Part shown: positions 28,803-37,996 of the stretch, piece after piece | Layout of the letters: each line of letters opens with the position of its first letter | Position numbering within the stretch: the first letter of the stretch is position 1 | Origin: Pseudomonas fluorescens | Lineage (GTDB): Bacteria > Pseudomonadota > Gammaproteobacteria > Pseudomonadales > Pseudomonadaceae | Direction: 5' to 3' | Assembly (NCBI RefSeq): GCF_902498185.1 | Contig: NZ_CABVIX010000009.1 | Coordinates: 154,016 to 218,015, forward strand | Length of the DNA: 64,000 nt | Made by a program: the position numbers and the translations under genes | Notes under the pieces: generated by a model | Seen by the model: only the letters and a program-made list of their open reading frames with translations | What the model was told of the DNA's origin: nothing | Database searches by the model: none

Positions 28803-30137
28803 CTAGATCCAATCCCCGCGCTGCTGCAATCTCCACCCCATCCACCCCAGGGTCAGCGCCCGCAACCCCATGAACCCAAGAAACGCCAGCCACAACCCAT
28901 GATTCCCCAGCCCGCTCGCGACCCAGGCGAACGGCAACGCGATTACCACGCTCACCAGCATGGCATTGCGCATTTCCCGCGCGCGGGTTGCGCCAATGAA
29001 CAAGCCATCGAGCAGGTAGCTCCATACGGCGATCAACGGCAGCAGCGCCAGGTACGAAAGGTACGGATAAGCGGCCTCGCGAACACTGTCGATGTCGGTC
29101 TGAAGATCGATGAACAGATGCCCGCCCACCAGAAACAACCCGGCAAACCCGACACTCACGAGCAATGACCAGCCACAGGCGACTACCAGCGCGCGGCGCA
29201 GGGCATGGCGGTCGTGGGCGCCGATGGCGTGGCCGCAAAGTGCCTCGACGGCATGCGCGAGGCCGTCGAGGGCGTACGCGGTGAGCATCAGGCCGTTGAG
29301 CAGCAGGGCGTTGGCGGCCACTGTCGATTCACCCAGGCGCGCGCCCTGGATGGCGATCAGCAGGAACACCAGTTGCAGCGCCAGGCTGCGCAGGAAGATG
29401 TCTCGGTTGACCGCCAACAGTGGGCGCCAGGCGCGCCAGCGCTTGAGCGCCGCCCAGGCGATATGCCCGGGATAGGCGCGCAGCGCCGGGCGGGTGAGGG
29501 CCAGGCCAAGCAGGGCGGCGCTCCATTCGGCAATCACCGAGGCGCGCGCCGAGCCGAGCACGCCCCAGTCGAGTCCGAGCACGAACCACAGATTGAGCGC
29601 GATATTGAGCAGGTTGGTGGTCAGCAGGATGGCCAACGGCGCGCGGGCATTCTGGGTGCCGAGAAACCAGCCGACCAGGGCGTAGCTCGCCAACGCAGCG
29701 GGCAGGCCCAGCAGGCGGGTGTGGAAAAAGTCCTCGGTCGATTGATGCAGCGCTGCGCTGGGGTCCATCAGTTGCAGGGCCAGCTGGCTGAAGGGCAGGG
29801 CGACCAGCCCCAGCACGATCGCGAATACCAGCGCCAGCAGCAGGCCTTGCACCAGCACCTGGCGCAGCGCCGCGCCATCAGCTCGCCCGGCGGCCTGGGC
29901 AGCGAAGCCGGTGGAGCCCATGCGCAGGAAGCCCATCATCCCCATCATGAAGGTGAACAGCGTGGCGCCCACGGCCACGGCGCCCAGCTGATGGGCGTGG
30001 GGCAGGTGACCGATCACGGTGCTGTCGACCAGCGCCACCAGCGGCACGGAGATGTTGGACAGGATCATCGGCGCCGCCAGGCCCCAAACCTTGCGGTGGG
30101 TGGCCCGGTCGCGCCAGTCAGTGGACACTCGAATCAT
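28803..30137 (-). CDS. MATE family efflux transporter, DinF type
   Basis: The 444-residue product has the twelve-helix MATE layout and the N-terminal pattern APMILSNISVPLVALVDSTVIGHL of DinF-like proteins. These export drugs or oxidised compounds with Na+ or H+; the substrate here is unknown. ATG 30137 has a strong AAGGAG at 8 bases; another in-frame ATG at 30161 lacks a good site. The ribosome-binding site and the start of the codon fall inside a near-perfect palindrome at 30136-30161. Confidence 0.93.
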   Translation of the reverse strand: MIRVSTDWRDRATHRKVWGLAAPMILSNISVPLVALVDSTVIGHLPHAHQLGAVAVGATLFTFMMGMMGFLRMGSTGFAAQAAGRADGAALRQVLVQGLLLALVFAIVLGLVALPFSQLALQLMDPSAALHQSTEDFFHTRLLGLPAALASYALVGWFLGTQNARAPLAILLTTNLLNIALNLWFVLGLDWGVLGSARASVIAEWSAALLGLALTRPALRAYPGHIAWAALKRWRAWRPLLAVNRDIFLRSLALQLVFLLIAIQGARLGESTVAANALLLNGLMLTAYALDGLAHAVEALCGHAIGAHDRHALRRALVVACGWSLLVSVGFAGLFLVGGHLFIDLQTDIDSVREAAYPYLSYLALLPLIAVWSYLLDGLFIGATRAREMRNAMLVSVVIALPFAWVASGLGNHGLWLAFLGFMGLRALTLGWMGWRLQQRGDWI

Positions 30138-30161
30138 GCGGACTCCTTGAGGGGTCCGCAT
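30136..30161 (-). promoter_or_regulatory. Palindrome masking the MATE ribosome-binding site and start
   Basis: ATGCGGACTCC (30136-30146) and GGGGTCCGCAT (30151-30161) form an 11-pair stem with one mismatch and a 4-base loop. In the leftward mRNA it pairs the GGAG site and the first two bases of the start codon. It could also be an operator. Confidence 0.55.
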
Positions 30162-30283
30162 TGTAGCGCCACAGGCACCCGACGGCGCGAACCTGGGCTC
30201 GCTTGTCGCCTGCCAGCCGGTACGGCACTGCTTCGTTACGCTATAGTTGCTGCCCTCACGAACACGCTGCCAAAGAGTTTCCC

Positions 30284-33200
30284 ATGCTCGACAAAGGATT
30301 GTTGCTGGCCTGCGCGCTGGCCTTGCTCAGTGCCTGCGATTCATCATCGCCTGACAGAACCGCGCCCGTTGAAAAGCCCCTCGCCAGTGCGGCCCAGGCC
30401 GAGGCGCCCAAGCGAGAGGACCAGGCGCTCCTGGCCAAGCGCTACGCCGACCGCGAGCTGAGCGTGCTGGACGTCTCCGAAGTGCAGCTCGATGGGGCCA
30501 GCACCTTGTCGATCAGCTTCTCGGTACCGCTTGATGCGCAGCAGGATTTCGCCGGCAAAGTGCACCTTGTCGACACGCTCAAGGGCAAGGTCGACGGGGC
30601 ATGGGAGCTTTCCGACAACCAGATGGAGCTGCGCCAGCGCCACCTGGAGCCGCAGCGCAAACTGGTGCTGACGGTCGATGCCAGCGTCCTGGACGTCAAT
30701 GGCAAGCGCTTGGGCAGCGAGTCTGTCAGCCGCCTGGAAACCCGCGACATGCAACCCACCGTGGGCTTCGCGAGCCGCGGCTCGCTGCTGCCCACGCGCC
30801 TGGCGGAGGGCCTGCCTGTCATCGCCCTGAACGTCGACAAGGTCGATGTGGAGTTTTTCCGCGTCAAGCCCGCATCGCTCTCGACCTTCCTTGCCAGCTG
30901 GGGCCGCAACAGCAGCCTGTACGCCTACCAGTCCAAGGAAACACTGGACATGGCCGACCTGGTCTACAGCGGCCACTTCGACCTGAATCCGGCGCGCAAC
31001 ACCCGCGAGACCGTGCTGCTGCCGATTGCCGGGATCAAACCGCTGCAGGCGCCAGGTGTATACCTCGCGGTCATGCGCGCCTCGGGCACCTATGACTATT
31101 CGCAGCCTGCCACCCTGTTTACCTTGAGTGATATCGGCGTGTCGGCGCATCGCTACCGTGACCGCCTCGATGTCTTTACCCAGGCCCTCGAGGGTGGCAA
31201 GGCGATCGGCGATGTCACGCTCCAGGTGCAGGATGCCCAAGGCAAGCTGCTGGCCCAGGCGACAACAGACAGCGGCGGCCACGCGCAGCTGCCGATGCCA
31301 CCCAAGGCAGAGCTGCTGATCGCCCATCAGGGCGTGCATACCACGCTGCTGCGCCTGAACACGGCGGCGCTGGACCTGGCCGAGTTCGACATCACCGGGC
31401 CGCAATCCAATCCGCTGCAGTTCTTTGTATTCGGCCCGCGCGACTTGTATCGCCCAGGCGAAACCGTGCTGCTCAACGGCCTGCTGCGCGACCAGGACGG
31501 CAACCCAGTCAAGTCGCAGCCGATCACCGTCGAGGTGCGCCGTCCCGATCAGCAGGTCAGCCGCAAGTTCGTCTGGGAAGCCGATGCCAACGGCCTGTTC
31601 CAGTACCAGCTGCAACTGGCCAGCGAAGCCCCGACCGGACGCTGGCAGCTGCTGCTCGACCTGGGCGGTGGGCGCAAGCAGGTGCATGAAATTCTGGTCG
31701 AGGACTTCCTTCCCGAGCGGCTGGCGCTCGAGCTCAAGGGTAGCAGCACGCCGCTGCGCCCGGACCAGCAGGCGAGGGTCGAGGTCAACGGGCGCTACCT
31801 GTATGGCGCTCCGGCCGCGGGCAATCGCTTGAGTGGACAGGCCTATGTACGGCCGCTGCGCGAGGCGGTCCCGGCCTTGCCCGGCTACCAGTTCGGCTCG
31901 GTCACCGAGACTGAGTTGAGCCAGGATCTGGAGCTGGAGGAGGTTACCCTCGACAGTGCTGGCAAGGCCACGCTGGATATCGAAAACCGCTGGGCCGAGG
32001 CCCGTTCGCCGTTGCAGCTGACCGTCCAGGCCAGCCTCCAGGAGTCCGGCGGTCGGCCGGTCACCCGCCGCCTTGAACAGCCGATCTGGCCCGCCGAGCG
32101 GCTGCCGGGCTTGCGCGGGCTGTTCGATGGCGAGGAAACCGATAGCGACGGCCCGGTCGAATTCGAAGTGCTGGTGGCTGACCGCGAAGGCCGCAAGCTG
32201 GCCGCCGACAAGCTCAAGGTGCGCCTGGTGCGCGAGCGTCGCGACTACTACTGGAACTACTCCCAGAGCGATGGCTGGAGCTACAACTTCAACGAGAAAT
32301 TCCTGACCCAGAGCGAGGAAACCGTCAGCGTGAAGGCCGGCTCCACCGCCAAACTGAGCTTCCAGGTCGAGTGGGGGCCGTACCGCGTCGAGGTCGAAGA
32401 CCCGCAGACCGGGCTGGTCAGCAGCGAGCGTTTCTGGGCGGGCTACCGTGCCCAGGACAACGCCGAAGGCGGTGCCGTGCGGCCGGACCAGGTCAAGTTG
32501 GCGCTGGACAAGCCCGCTTACGCCGACGGCGCGACCGCCAAAGTCACGGTGACACCGCCGGCCGCGGGCAGCGGTTACCTGATGGTCGAGTCCAGCGACG
32601 GACCGCTGTGGTGGCAACAGATCGACGTGCCCGCCGAGGGCAAGACCTTTGACGTGCAGCTGGATAAAAAGTGGGCCCGCCATGACCTTTACATCAGCGC
32701 CCTGGTGATCCGCCCAGGCGAGCGCAAGGTCAATGCCACGCCCAAGCGCGCCGTCGGCGTGCTGCACCTGCCGCTGCAACGGGCCGAGCGCAAGCTGGCG
32801 CTGACCCTGCAAGCCCCCGAGAAGATGCGCCCCAAACAACCGCTGACCGTCAGGTTCAAGGCCGCCAATGCCGACGGCAGCGTGCCCGGACAGGTGCACG
32901 TGCTGCTGTCGGCCGTCGACGTGGGCATCCTCAACATCACCGACTTCAAGACCCCCGATCCCTTCGCCAGCCTGTTCGGGCGCAAGGCCTACGGCGCCGA
33001 CCAGCTGGACATTTATGGCCAACTGATCGAAGCCGGCCAGGGCCGCCTGGCAAGCCTGGCCTTTGGTGGCGATGCGGCCATGGCCAAGGGCGGCAAGCGG
33101 CCGAACACGACGGTGACCATCGTCGCCCAGCAAAGTGTGCCGGTGACGCTCGATGCGCAGGGAGAAGGCCAGGCGACGGTGGACATTCCCGATTTCAACG

Positions 33201-35182
33201 GTGAGTTGCGCCTGATGGCCCAGGCCTGGAGCGACGATCGCTTCGGCATGGCCGAAGGCAAGACAGTGGTGGCGGCCCCGCTGATTGCCGAACTGTCGGC
33301 GCCGCGTTTCCTGGCCGGGGGCGACCGCACTGATCTTGCGCTGGACCTCTCCAACCTCTCGGGCAAGTCCCAGCAACTGAGTGTGCAAGTGATCAGCGAA
33401 GGTCAGCTCAGCCTGCTCGCCGCTGGCCAGCAGGCCCTCAGCCTGGCAGAGGGCCAGCGCACCACCTTGAAGATCCCGGTGCAGGCCAAGGATGGCCTGG
33501 GGCAGGGCAAGGTACGGGTGCAGGTGAGCGGGCTGCAGCTGCCGGGCGAGACGGCGGCAGTGTTCGAGCGCGAATGGACCCTGGGCGTACGCCCGGCTTA
33601 TCCGGCCGTTCTCTCGCATTATCGCGTGGCCCTCAAGGACCAGCCCTGGAGCCTGCCGTCAGCCGATCTGGAGGCGTATGAAGCGGCTGGGCTCGAAGGC
33701 CGCCTGGCGCTGTCGAGCCGGCCACCGCTGAACCTCGCCGAGCAGATCCGCGCTCTCGAAGCCTACCCCTACGGCTGCCTGGAGCAAACCGCCAGCGGCC
33801 TCTATCCCTCCCTCTACGCCGATGCCGATAGCCTCAAGCGCCTGGGCATCAAGGGCGAGCCGGCCGAGGTGCGCAAGCGCAAGATCGAGATGGGCATCGA
33901 ACACCTGCTGGGCATGCAGCGCTATAACGGCAGCTTCGGCCTGTGGGGTCCGGATGACGAGGAAGAGTACTGGCTGACCGCTTATGTCACCGACTTCATG
34001 TTGCGTGCTCGCGAGCAGGGCTTCGGCGTGCCGGCCGAGGCGGTGAAAAGGGCCAGCGAGCGACTCCTGAGGTATGTGCAGGAGCGTAACCTGATCGAGG
34101 TCAATTACAGCCAGGACGACGCGCACACCCGCTTTGCCGTGCAGGCGTATGCGGCGCTGGTGCTCGCGCGTAGCCAGCAGGCGCCGCTGGGTGCCTTGCG
34201 CAGCCTGTTCGAGCGGCGCAGCGATGCCCGCTCGGGTCTGCCGCTGGTCCAGCTGGCCATTGCCCTCGACAGGATGGGCGACAAGCCTCGCGCCCAACAG
34301 GCGCTGCAGGCGGGCTTGTCCGCCGGGCGCAAGGACGGCTGGATGGCCGATTACGGCAGCGCGTTGCGGGACCAGGCGCTGATCCTCGCGCTGTTGCAGG
34401 AAAACAGCCTGGCCAGCGATCAGGTCGACTCGCGTTTGTTCGCGTTGTCCGATGAGCTCGCCGCCAACCGCTGGCTGTCGACTCAGGAGCGCAATGCGCT
34501 GTTCCTCGCCGGCCGTGGCCTGCTGGGCAAGCCGGAGGGCAGTTGGCAGGCGCGTCTGGACAGTGCTGGTGAGGTCCGTGAGTTGAACAATGCCGAGTCG
34601 GGCATCAAGCTCGAAGGCCGGTTGCTGGCCTCGCCACTGACTGTGCAGAACCTGGGCAGTGAAACCCTCTTTCAACAGCTCACGCTGTCCGGCTATCCGC
34701 GACAGGCCCCGGTGGCCGGTGGCAACGGCCTGTCGATCCGCCGCGAATATCTGGACATGAATGGCCACCCGCTGGATACCGACAACCTGCATAGCGGTGA
34801 GCTGGTGCTGGTGCACCTGGCGCTCAAGGCCGAAACCCAGGTGCCCGATGCTTTGGTGGTCGACCTGCTGCCTGCGGGCCTGGAACTGGAAAACCAGAAC
34901 CTCGCGCAAAGCGCCGCGAGCCTGGAAAACGCCAGCAGCGCTGTGAAGCAATGGCGCGAATCAATGCAGAACGCCAACGTGGTGCATCAGGAGTTTCGTG
35001 ACGATCGTTACGTCGCCGCGCTCAAGCTGGACAGCTACGGCACCACGCACCTGTTGTACCTGGCGCGTGCCGTAACCCCAGGCAGCTACCGGGTGCCGCC
35101 ACCGCAGGTCGAGTCGATGTACCGGCCCAACGTGCAGGCGGTGGGGGAGGCCCAGGGAGAGATGGTCATCAAGGGCCGTTAG
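30284..35182 (+). CDS. Bacterial alpha-2-macroglobulin, thioester-containing lipoprotein
   Basis: Bacterial alpha-2-macroglobulins trap foreign proteases in the periplasm through a reactive thioester. The 1632-residue product has a lipoprotein signal (MLDKGLLLACALALLSAC, Cys18). Asp19 follows, the +2 residue that keeps lipoproteins in the inner membrane. MG domains and a bait region fill about 50-1100. The thioester motif C1165-L-E-Q sits in YPYGCLEQTAS. An alpha/alpha-barrel TED and a C-terminal receptor-like domain follow. The frame opens 27 codons earlier, but ATG 30284 gives the signal peptide. It is paired with pbpC downstream, the usual partner (as yfhM-pbpC in E. coli). Confidence 0.95.
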   Translation: MLDKGLLLACALALLSACDSSSPDRTAPVEKPLASAAQAEAPKREDQALLAKRYADRELSVLDVSEVQLDGASTLSISFSVPLDAQQDFAGKVHLVDTLKGKVDGAWELSDNQMELRQRHLEPQRKLVLTVDASVLDVNGKRLGSESVSRLETRDMQPTVGFASRGSLLPTRLAEGLPVIALNVDKVDVEFFRVKPASLSTFLASWGRNSSLYAYQSKETLDMADLVYSGHFDLNPARNTRETVLLPIAGIKPLQAPGVYLAVMRASGTYDYSQPATLFTLSDIGVSAHRYRDRLDVFTQALEGGKAIGDVTLQVQDAQGKLLAQATTDSGGHAQLPMPPKAELLIAHQGVHTTLLRLNTAALDLAEFDITGPQSNPLQFFVFGPRDLYRPGETVLLNGLLRDQDGNPVKSQPITVEVRRPDQQVSRKFVWEADANGLFQYQLQLASEAPTGRWQLLLDLGGGRKQVHEILVEDFLPERLALELKGSSTPLRPDQQARVEVNGRYLYGAPAAGNRLSGQAYVRPLREAVPALPGYQFGSVTETELSQDLELEEVTLDSAGKATLDIENRWAEARSPLQLTVQASLQESGGRPVTRRLEQPIWPAERLPGLRGLFDGEETDSDGPVEFEVLVADREGRKLAADKLKVRLVRERRDYYWNYSQSDGWSYNFNEKFLTQSEETVSVKAGSTAKLSFQVEWGPYRVEVEDPQTGLVSSERFWAGYRAQDNAEGGAVRPDQVKLALDKPAYADGATAKVTVTPPAAGSGYLMVESSDGPLWWQQIDVPAEGKTFDVQLDKKWARHDLYISALVIRPGERKVNATPKRAVGVLHLPLQRAERKLALTLQAPEKMRPKQPLTVRFKAANADGSVPGQVHVLLSAVDVGILNITDFKTPDPFASLFGRKAYGADQLDIYGQLIEAGQGRLASLAFGGDAAMAKGGKRPNTTVTIVAQQSVPVTLDAQGEGQATVDIPDFNGELRLMAQAWSDDRFGMAEGKTVVAAPLIAELSAPRFLAGGDRTDLALDLSNLSGKSQQLSVQVISEGQLSLLAAGQQALSLAEGQRTTLKIPVQAKDGLGQGKVRVQVSGLQLPGETAAVFEREWTLGVRPAYPAVLSHYRVALKDQPWSLPSADLEAYEAAGLEGRLALSSRPPLNLAEQIRALEAYPYGCLEQTASGLYPSLYADADSLKRLGIKGEPAEVRKRKIEMGIEHLLGMQRYNGSFGLWGPDDEEEYWLTAYVTDFMLRAREQGFGVPAEAVKRASERLLRYVQERNLIEVNYSQDDAHTRFAVQAYAALVLARSQQAPLGALRSLFERRSDARSGLPLVQLAIALDRMGDKPRAQQALQAGLSAGRKDGWMADYGSALRDQALILALLQENSLASDQVDSRLFALSDELAANRWLSTQERNALFLAGRGLLGKPEGSWQARLDSAGEVRELNNAESGIKLEGRLLASPLTVQNLGSETLFQQLTLSGYPRQAPVAGGNGLSIRREYLDMNGHPLDTDNLHSGELVLVHLALKAETQVPDALVVDLLPAGLELENQNLAQSAASLENASSAVKQWRESMQNANVVHQEFRDDRYVAALKLDSYGTTHLLYLARAVTPGSYRVPPPQVESMYRPNVQAVGEAQGEMVIKGR

Positions 35183-35188
35183 TCTGAT

Positions 35189-35217
35189 GGCACGCCGCGG
35201 CCTTGGCCGCGCGTGCC
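35189..35217. terminator. Strong GC hairpin after the alpha-2-macroglobulin gene
   Basis: GGCACG-(C)-CGCGGCC (35189-35202) pairs with GGCCGCG-CGTGCC (35205-35217), a 13-pair stem with one bulge and a TT loop. No T-run follows. It lies 6 bases past the stop, between converging genes. Confidence 0.55.
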
Positions 35218-35230
35218 CTGCGAGTCTTCG

Positions 35231-35524
35231 TCAGTGCACCACCCAGCTCAACACCCACAACCCCAGCAGCATCCAGATGATTCCCATGATGACCGACGCG
35301 TGCATGAACGCCCTGACTGCGGAGAACAGCAGCAACAGCCCGACGATCAGGGCCAGGATGCTCACCAGCGAGGTGTCCATGCCCAGGGTGCGCGCGAGGC
35401 CGTCGATGAAATTGCTTCCCGCACTGGCCAGCCAGTTGAATATCCCGCTCAGCGCATCGACGATGAAGCGGATCAACGAACCCAGTGCCTGGCCCAGCCA
35501 TTCGAAAAAACCTTCTACATGCAT
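35231..35524 (-). CDS. Small membrane protein of unknown function
   Basis: I do not recognise a named family. The 97-residue product has an amphipathic N-terminal half (WLGQALGSLIRFIVDALSG) and two hydrophobic segments in the second half (ILALIVGLLLLFSAV and VIMGIIWMLLGLWVLSWVV). ATG 35524 has AGGAAG upstream. It lies on the opposite strand between the alpha-2-macroglobulin and pbpC genes. Codon use and the ribosome-binding site suggest it is real. Confidence 0.7.
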   Translation of the reverse strand: MHVEGFFEWLGQALGSLIRFIVDALSGIFNWLASAGSNFIDGLARTLGMDTSLVSILALIVGLLLLFSAVRAFMHASVIMGIIWMLLGLWVLSWVVH

Positions 35525-35616
35525 AGTCACTTCCTGATCTGCGCTTCGGCGTACGTGCCGTTTCCAAGTCTTGGGCCATTACCGGGCCATGTCGGTTCCC
35601 TGGTCCAGGGGTTCAA

Positions 35617-37971
35617 ATGCTGAGCTTAGCCCGCCCACGCACCCGCTGCGGCAGACTGCTGCGTGCGGTGCTCGCCAGCGTCCTGCTGGTGCTGGCATTG
35701 CTGTGGCTGGCCGACCGGCTGTGGCCGTTGCCGATGCCCGCCGACGATCTGGCACGGGTGGTGCTCGCCGAGGATGGCACGCCGCTGTGGCGGTTTGCCG
35801 ATGCCGACGGCGTATGGCGCTACCCGGTCAGCCGCGAGCAGGTCTCGCCGTTGTACCTGCAGGCCTTGCTGACCTACGAGGACCGATGGTTCTACCGCCA
35901 CCCCGGGGTCAATCCGCTGGCCTTGGCGCGCGCCGCCTGGCTCAACCTGCGGGGCGGGCGAGTGGTGTCGGGCGGCAGCACCTTGTCGATGCAGGTTGCG
36001 CGCCTGCTCGACCCGCACCCGCGCACGCTGCCGGGCAAGCTGCGCCAGCTGTGGCGCACGGCGCAGCTGGAGTGGTATCTGTCCAAGGACCAGATCCTCG
36101 AGATCTATCTCAATCGCGCCCCCTTTGGCGGGACGCTGCAAGGGGTAGCGGCGGCCAGCTGGGCATACCTGGGCAAGTCGCCGCAGCATCTCACTCCCGC
36201 TGAAGCGGCGCTGCTCGCCGTATTGCCCCAGGCCCCCAGCCGGTTGCGCCCCGACCGGCACCCGCGGCGGGCCCAGCAGGCCCGTGACAAGGTCCTGGAA
36301 CGGTTGGCCGACTATCAGGTATGGCCGGCCCGGCAGGTTGCCGAAGCCCGTGAAGAGCCGCTGTTGCTCGCGCCACGCCAGGAGCCGGCACTCGCCCCCT
36401 TGCTCGCGCGGCGCCTGAATCATCGCCACAGCCCGCCCTTGATCCGCACAACCCTCGACGCATCGCTGCAACGCCGCCTCGAAGACTTGCTGCTGGGCTG
36501 GCGCGCCCGGTTGCCCGAGCGGACCTCGGCCGCGGTCCTGGTGGTCGAGTCGCAGACCATGGCCGTGCGCGCCTACCTTGGCTCGGTCGACATCGGCGAC
36601 GAGCGCCGCTTCGGGCATGTCGACATGATCAGCGCCTTGCGCTCGCCCGGTTCGACCCTCAAGCCGTTCCTGTATGGCATGGCCATGGACGACGGCCTGA
36701 TCCACTCCGAATCGCTGCTGCAGGATGTACCGCGACGCTATGGTGATTATCGGCCAGGCAACTTCTCGATGGGCTTCAGCGGCCCGGTCTCGGCAAGCTC
36801 CGCCCTGGCCTTGTCGCTCAACCTGCCGGCGGTGCAGTTGCTTGAGGCCTACGGTCCCAAGCGTTTTGCCGCGCAGATGCGCAGTGCCGGCGTGCCGCTG
36901 ATACTGCCGCCGCTGGCCGAGCCGAACCTGTCGCTGATCCTGGGTGGGGCGGGCAGCCGTCTTCAAGACCTGGTCGGCGGATATGCCGCGCTTGCCCGGG
37001 ACGGACATAGCGCGAAAATTCGCCTGCAGCCTCAGGAGCCTCTTGTCGAGCGGCGCCTGCTGTCGCCCGGCGCGGCGTGGATCATCCGCAGGATACTTGG
37101 AGGGCAGGCCCGCCCGGATCGCGACCCCACCGCCGAACTGGTGCAGCGCCCGCAGCTGGCCTGGAAAACCGGCACCAGCTACGGCTTTCGCGATGCGTGG
37201 TCGATCGGTGTCGGCCCGCGCTACCTGATCGGTGTCTGGATCGGCCGACCCGATGGCACACCCGTGCCCGGCCAGTTCGGCCTGGCCTCGGCGGCGCCGC
37301 TGATGCTCCAGGTCCATGACCTGCTGAGCCACCGCGACCGCCAGCGTGGCATTGTCGTGCCCGTATCGGCGGTGCCCGGCAATGTCGGCGTTGCCGCGAT
37401 CTGTTGGCCGCTGGGCCAGCCAATGGACCGGCAAGATCCGAACTGTCGGCGCCAGCGTTTTGCCTGGACGCTGGACAGCACCACCCCTCCCACCCTGCAG
37501 GCTGCCGACCAACCGCTAGGGCTGGGCCTGCGCGAAAAAATCTGGGTCGATGACCAAGGCTTGCGCGTCGACGAATCCTGCACGGGCGCGCAGCCGCGTG
37601 AGACGGCCCTGTGGCCCTCAGCTCTGGAGCCCTGGCTTCCCAGGCAGGAACGGCGTACGGCGCGCCTGCCAGCTTCCGATCCCACGTGCCCGCCCCGGAT
37701 GCCCGCCACCGCGCCACCGCTGTCGATCGTAGGTATCCGCAACGGCGACCAGCTGCGCCGCCCCGCCACCAGCACCGAGCCCTTGCAGTTGCAGGTCTCG
37801 GCCCTGGGCGGTGCAGGGCGCAGGTGGTGGTTTCTCAACGGCCAGCCCTTGGGAGAGACGCTGGAGCAGCAGCGTCTGGCGGTGCATTTCGAGCAGGTAG
37901 GACGGATCGAGCTGACTGCGCTGGATGAAAGTGGGGAAACTGCGCGGGTGGAGTTTCAGGTGAATCCCTGA
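35617..37971 (+). CDS. pbpC: Penicillin-binding protein 1C
   Basis: PbpC is an inner-membrane peptidoglycan glycosyltransferase with a penicillin-binding domain. The 784-residue product has one membrane anchor (about 15-32), a GT51 domain with the catalytic Glu in E88-D-R-W-F-Y and GGSTLSMQVARLL, a transpeptidase domain with S346-T-L-K and the KTGTSYGFRD motif, and a C-terminal BiPBP_C domain. It is the usual partner of bacterial alpha-2-macroglobulin. The pair is thought to repair wall damage while the macroglobulin traps proteases that enter. Confidence 0.96.
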   Translation: MLSLARPRTRCGRLLRAVLASVLLVLALLWLADRLWPLPMPADDLARVVLAEDGTPLWRFADADGVWRYPVSREQVSPLYLQALLTYEDRWFYRHPGVNPLALARAAWLNLRGGRVVSGGSTLSMQVARLLDPHPRTLPGKLRQLWRTAQLEWYLSKDQILEIYLNRAPFGGTLQGVAAASWAYLGKSPQHLTPAEAALLAVLPQAPSRLRPDRHPRRAQQARDKVLERLADYQVWPARQVAEAREEPLLLAPRQEPALAPLLARRLNHRHSPPLIRTTLDASLQRRLEDLLLGWRARLPERTSAAVLVVESQTMAVRAYLGSVDIGDERRFGHVDMISALRSPGSTLKPFLYGMAMDDGLIHSESLLQDVPRRYGDYRPGNFSMGFSGPVSASSALALSLNLPAVQLLEAYGPKRFAAQMRSAGVPLILPPLAEPNLSLILGGAGSRLQDLVGGYAALARDGHSAKIRLQPQEPLVERRLLSPGAAWIIRRILGGQARPDRDPTAELVQRPQLAWKTGTSYGFRDAWSIGVGPRYLIGVWIGRPDGTPVPGQFGLASAAPLMLQVHDLLSHRDRQRGIVVPVSAVPGNVGVAAICWPLGQPMDRQDPNCRRQRFAWTLDSTTPPTLQAADQPLGLGLREKIWVDDQGLRVDESCTGAQPRETALWPSALEPWLPRQERRTARLPASDPTCPPRMPATAPPLSIVGIRNGDQLRRPATSTEPLQLQVSALGGAGRRWWFLNGQPLGETLEQQRLAVHFEQVGRIELTALDESGETARVEFQVNP

Positions 37972-37996
37972 CAGGTCCGCCTCGCCGCCGCAGGTT

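Noticed and set aside
30344..33619. A 1091-codon open frame antisense to the alpha-2-macroglobulin gene
   Set aside because: It is a GC-driven shadow: no family features, no ribosome-binding site, and the opposite strand encodes a complete known protein.
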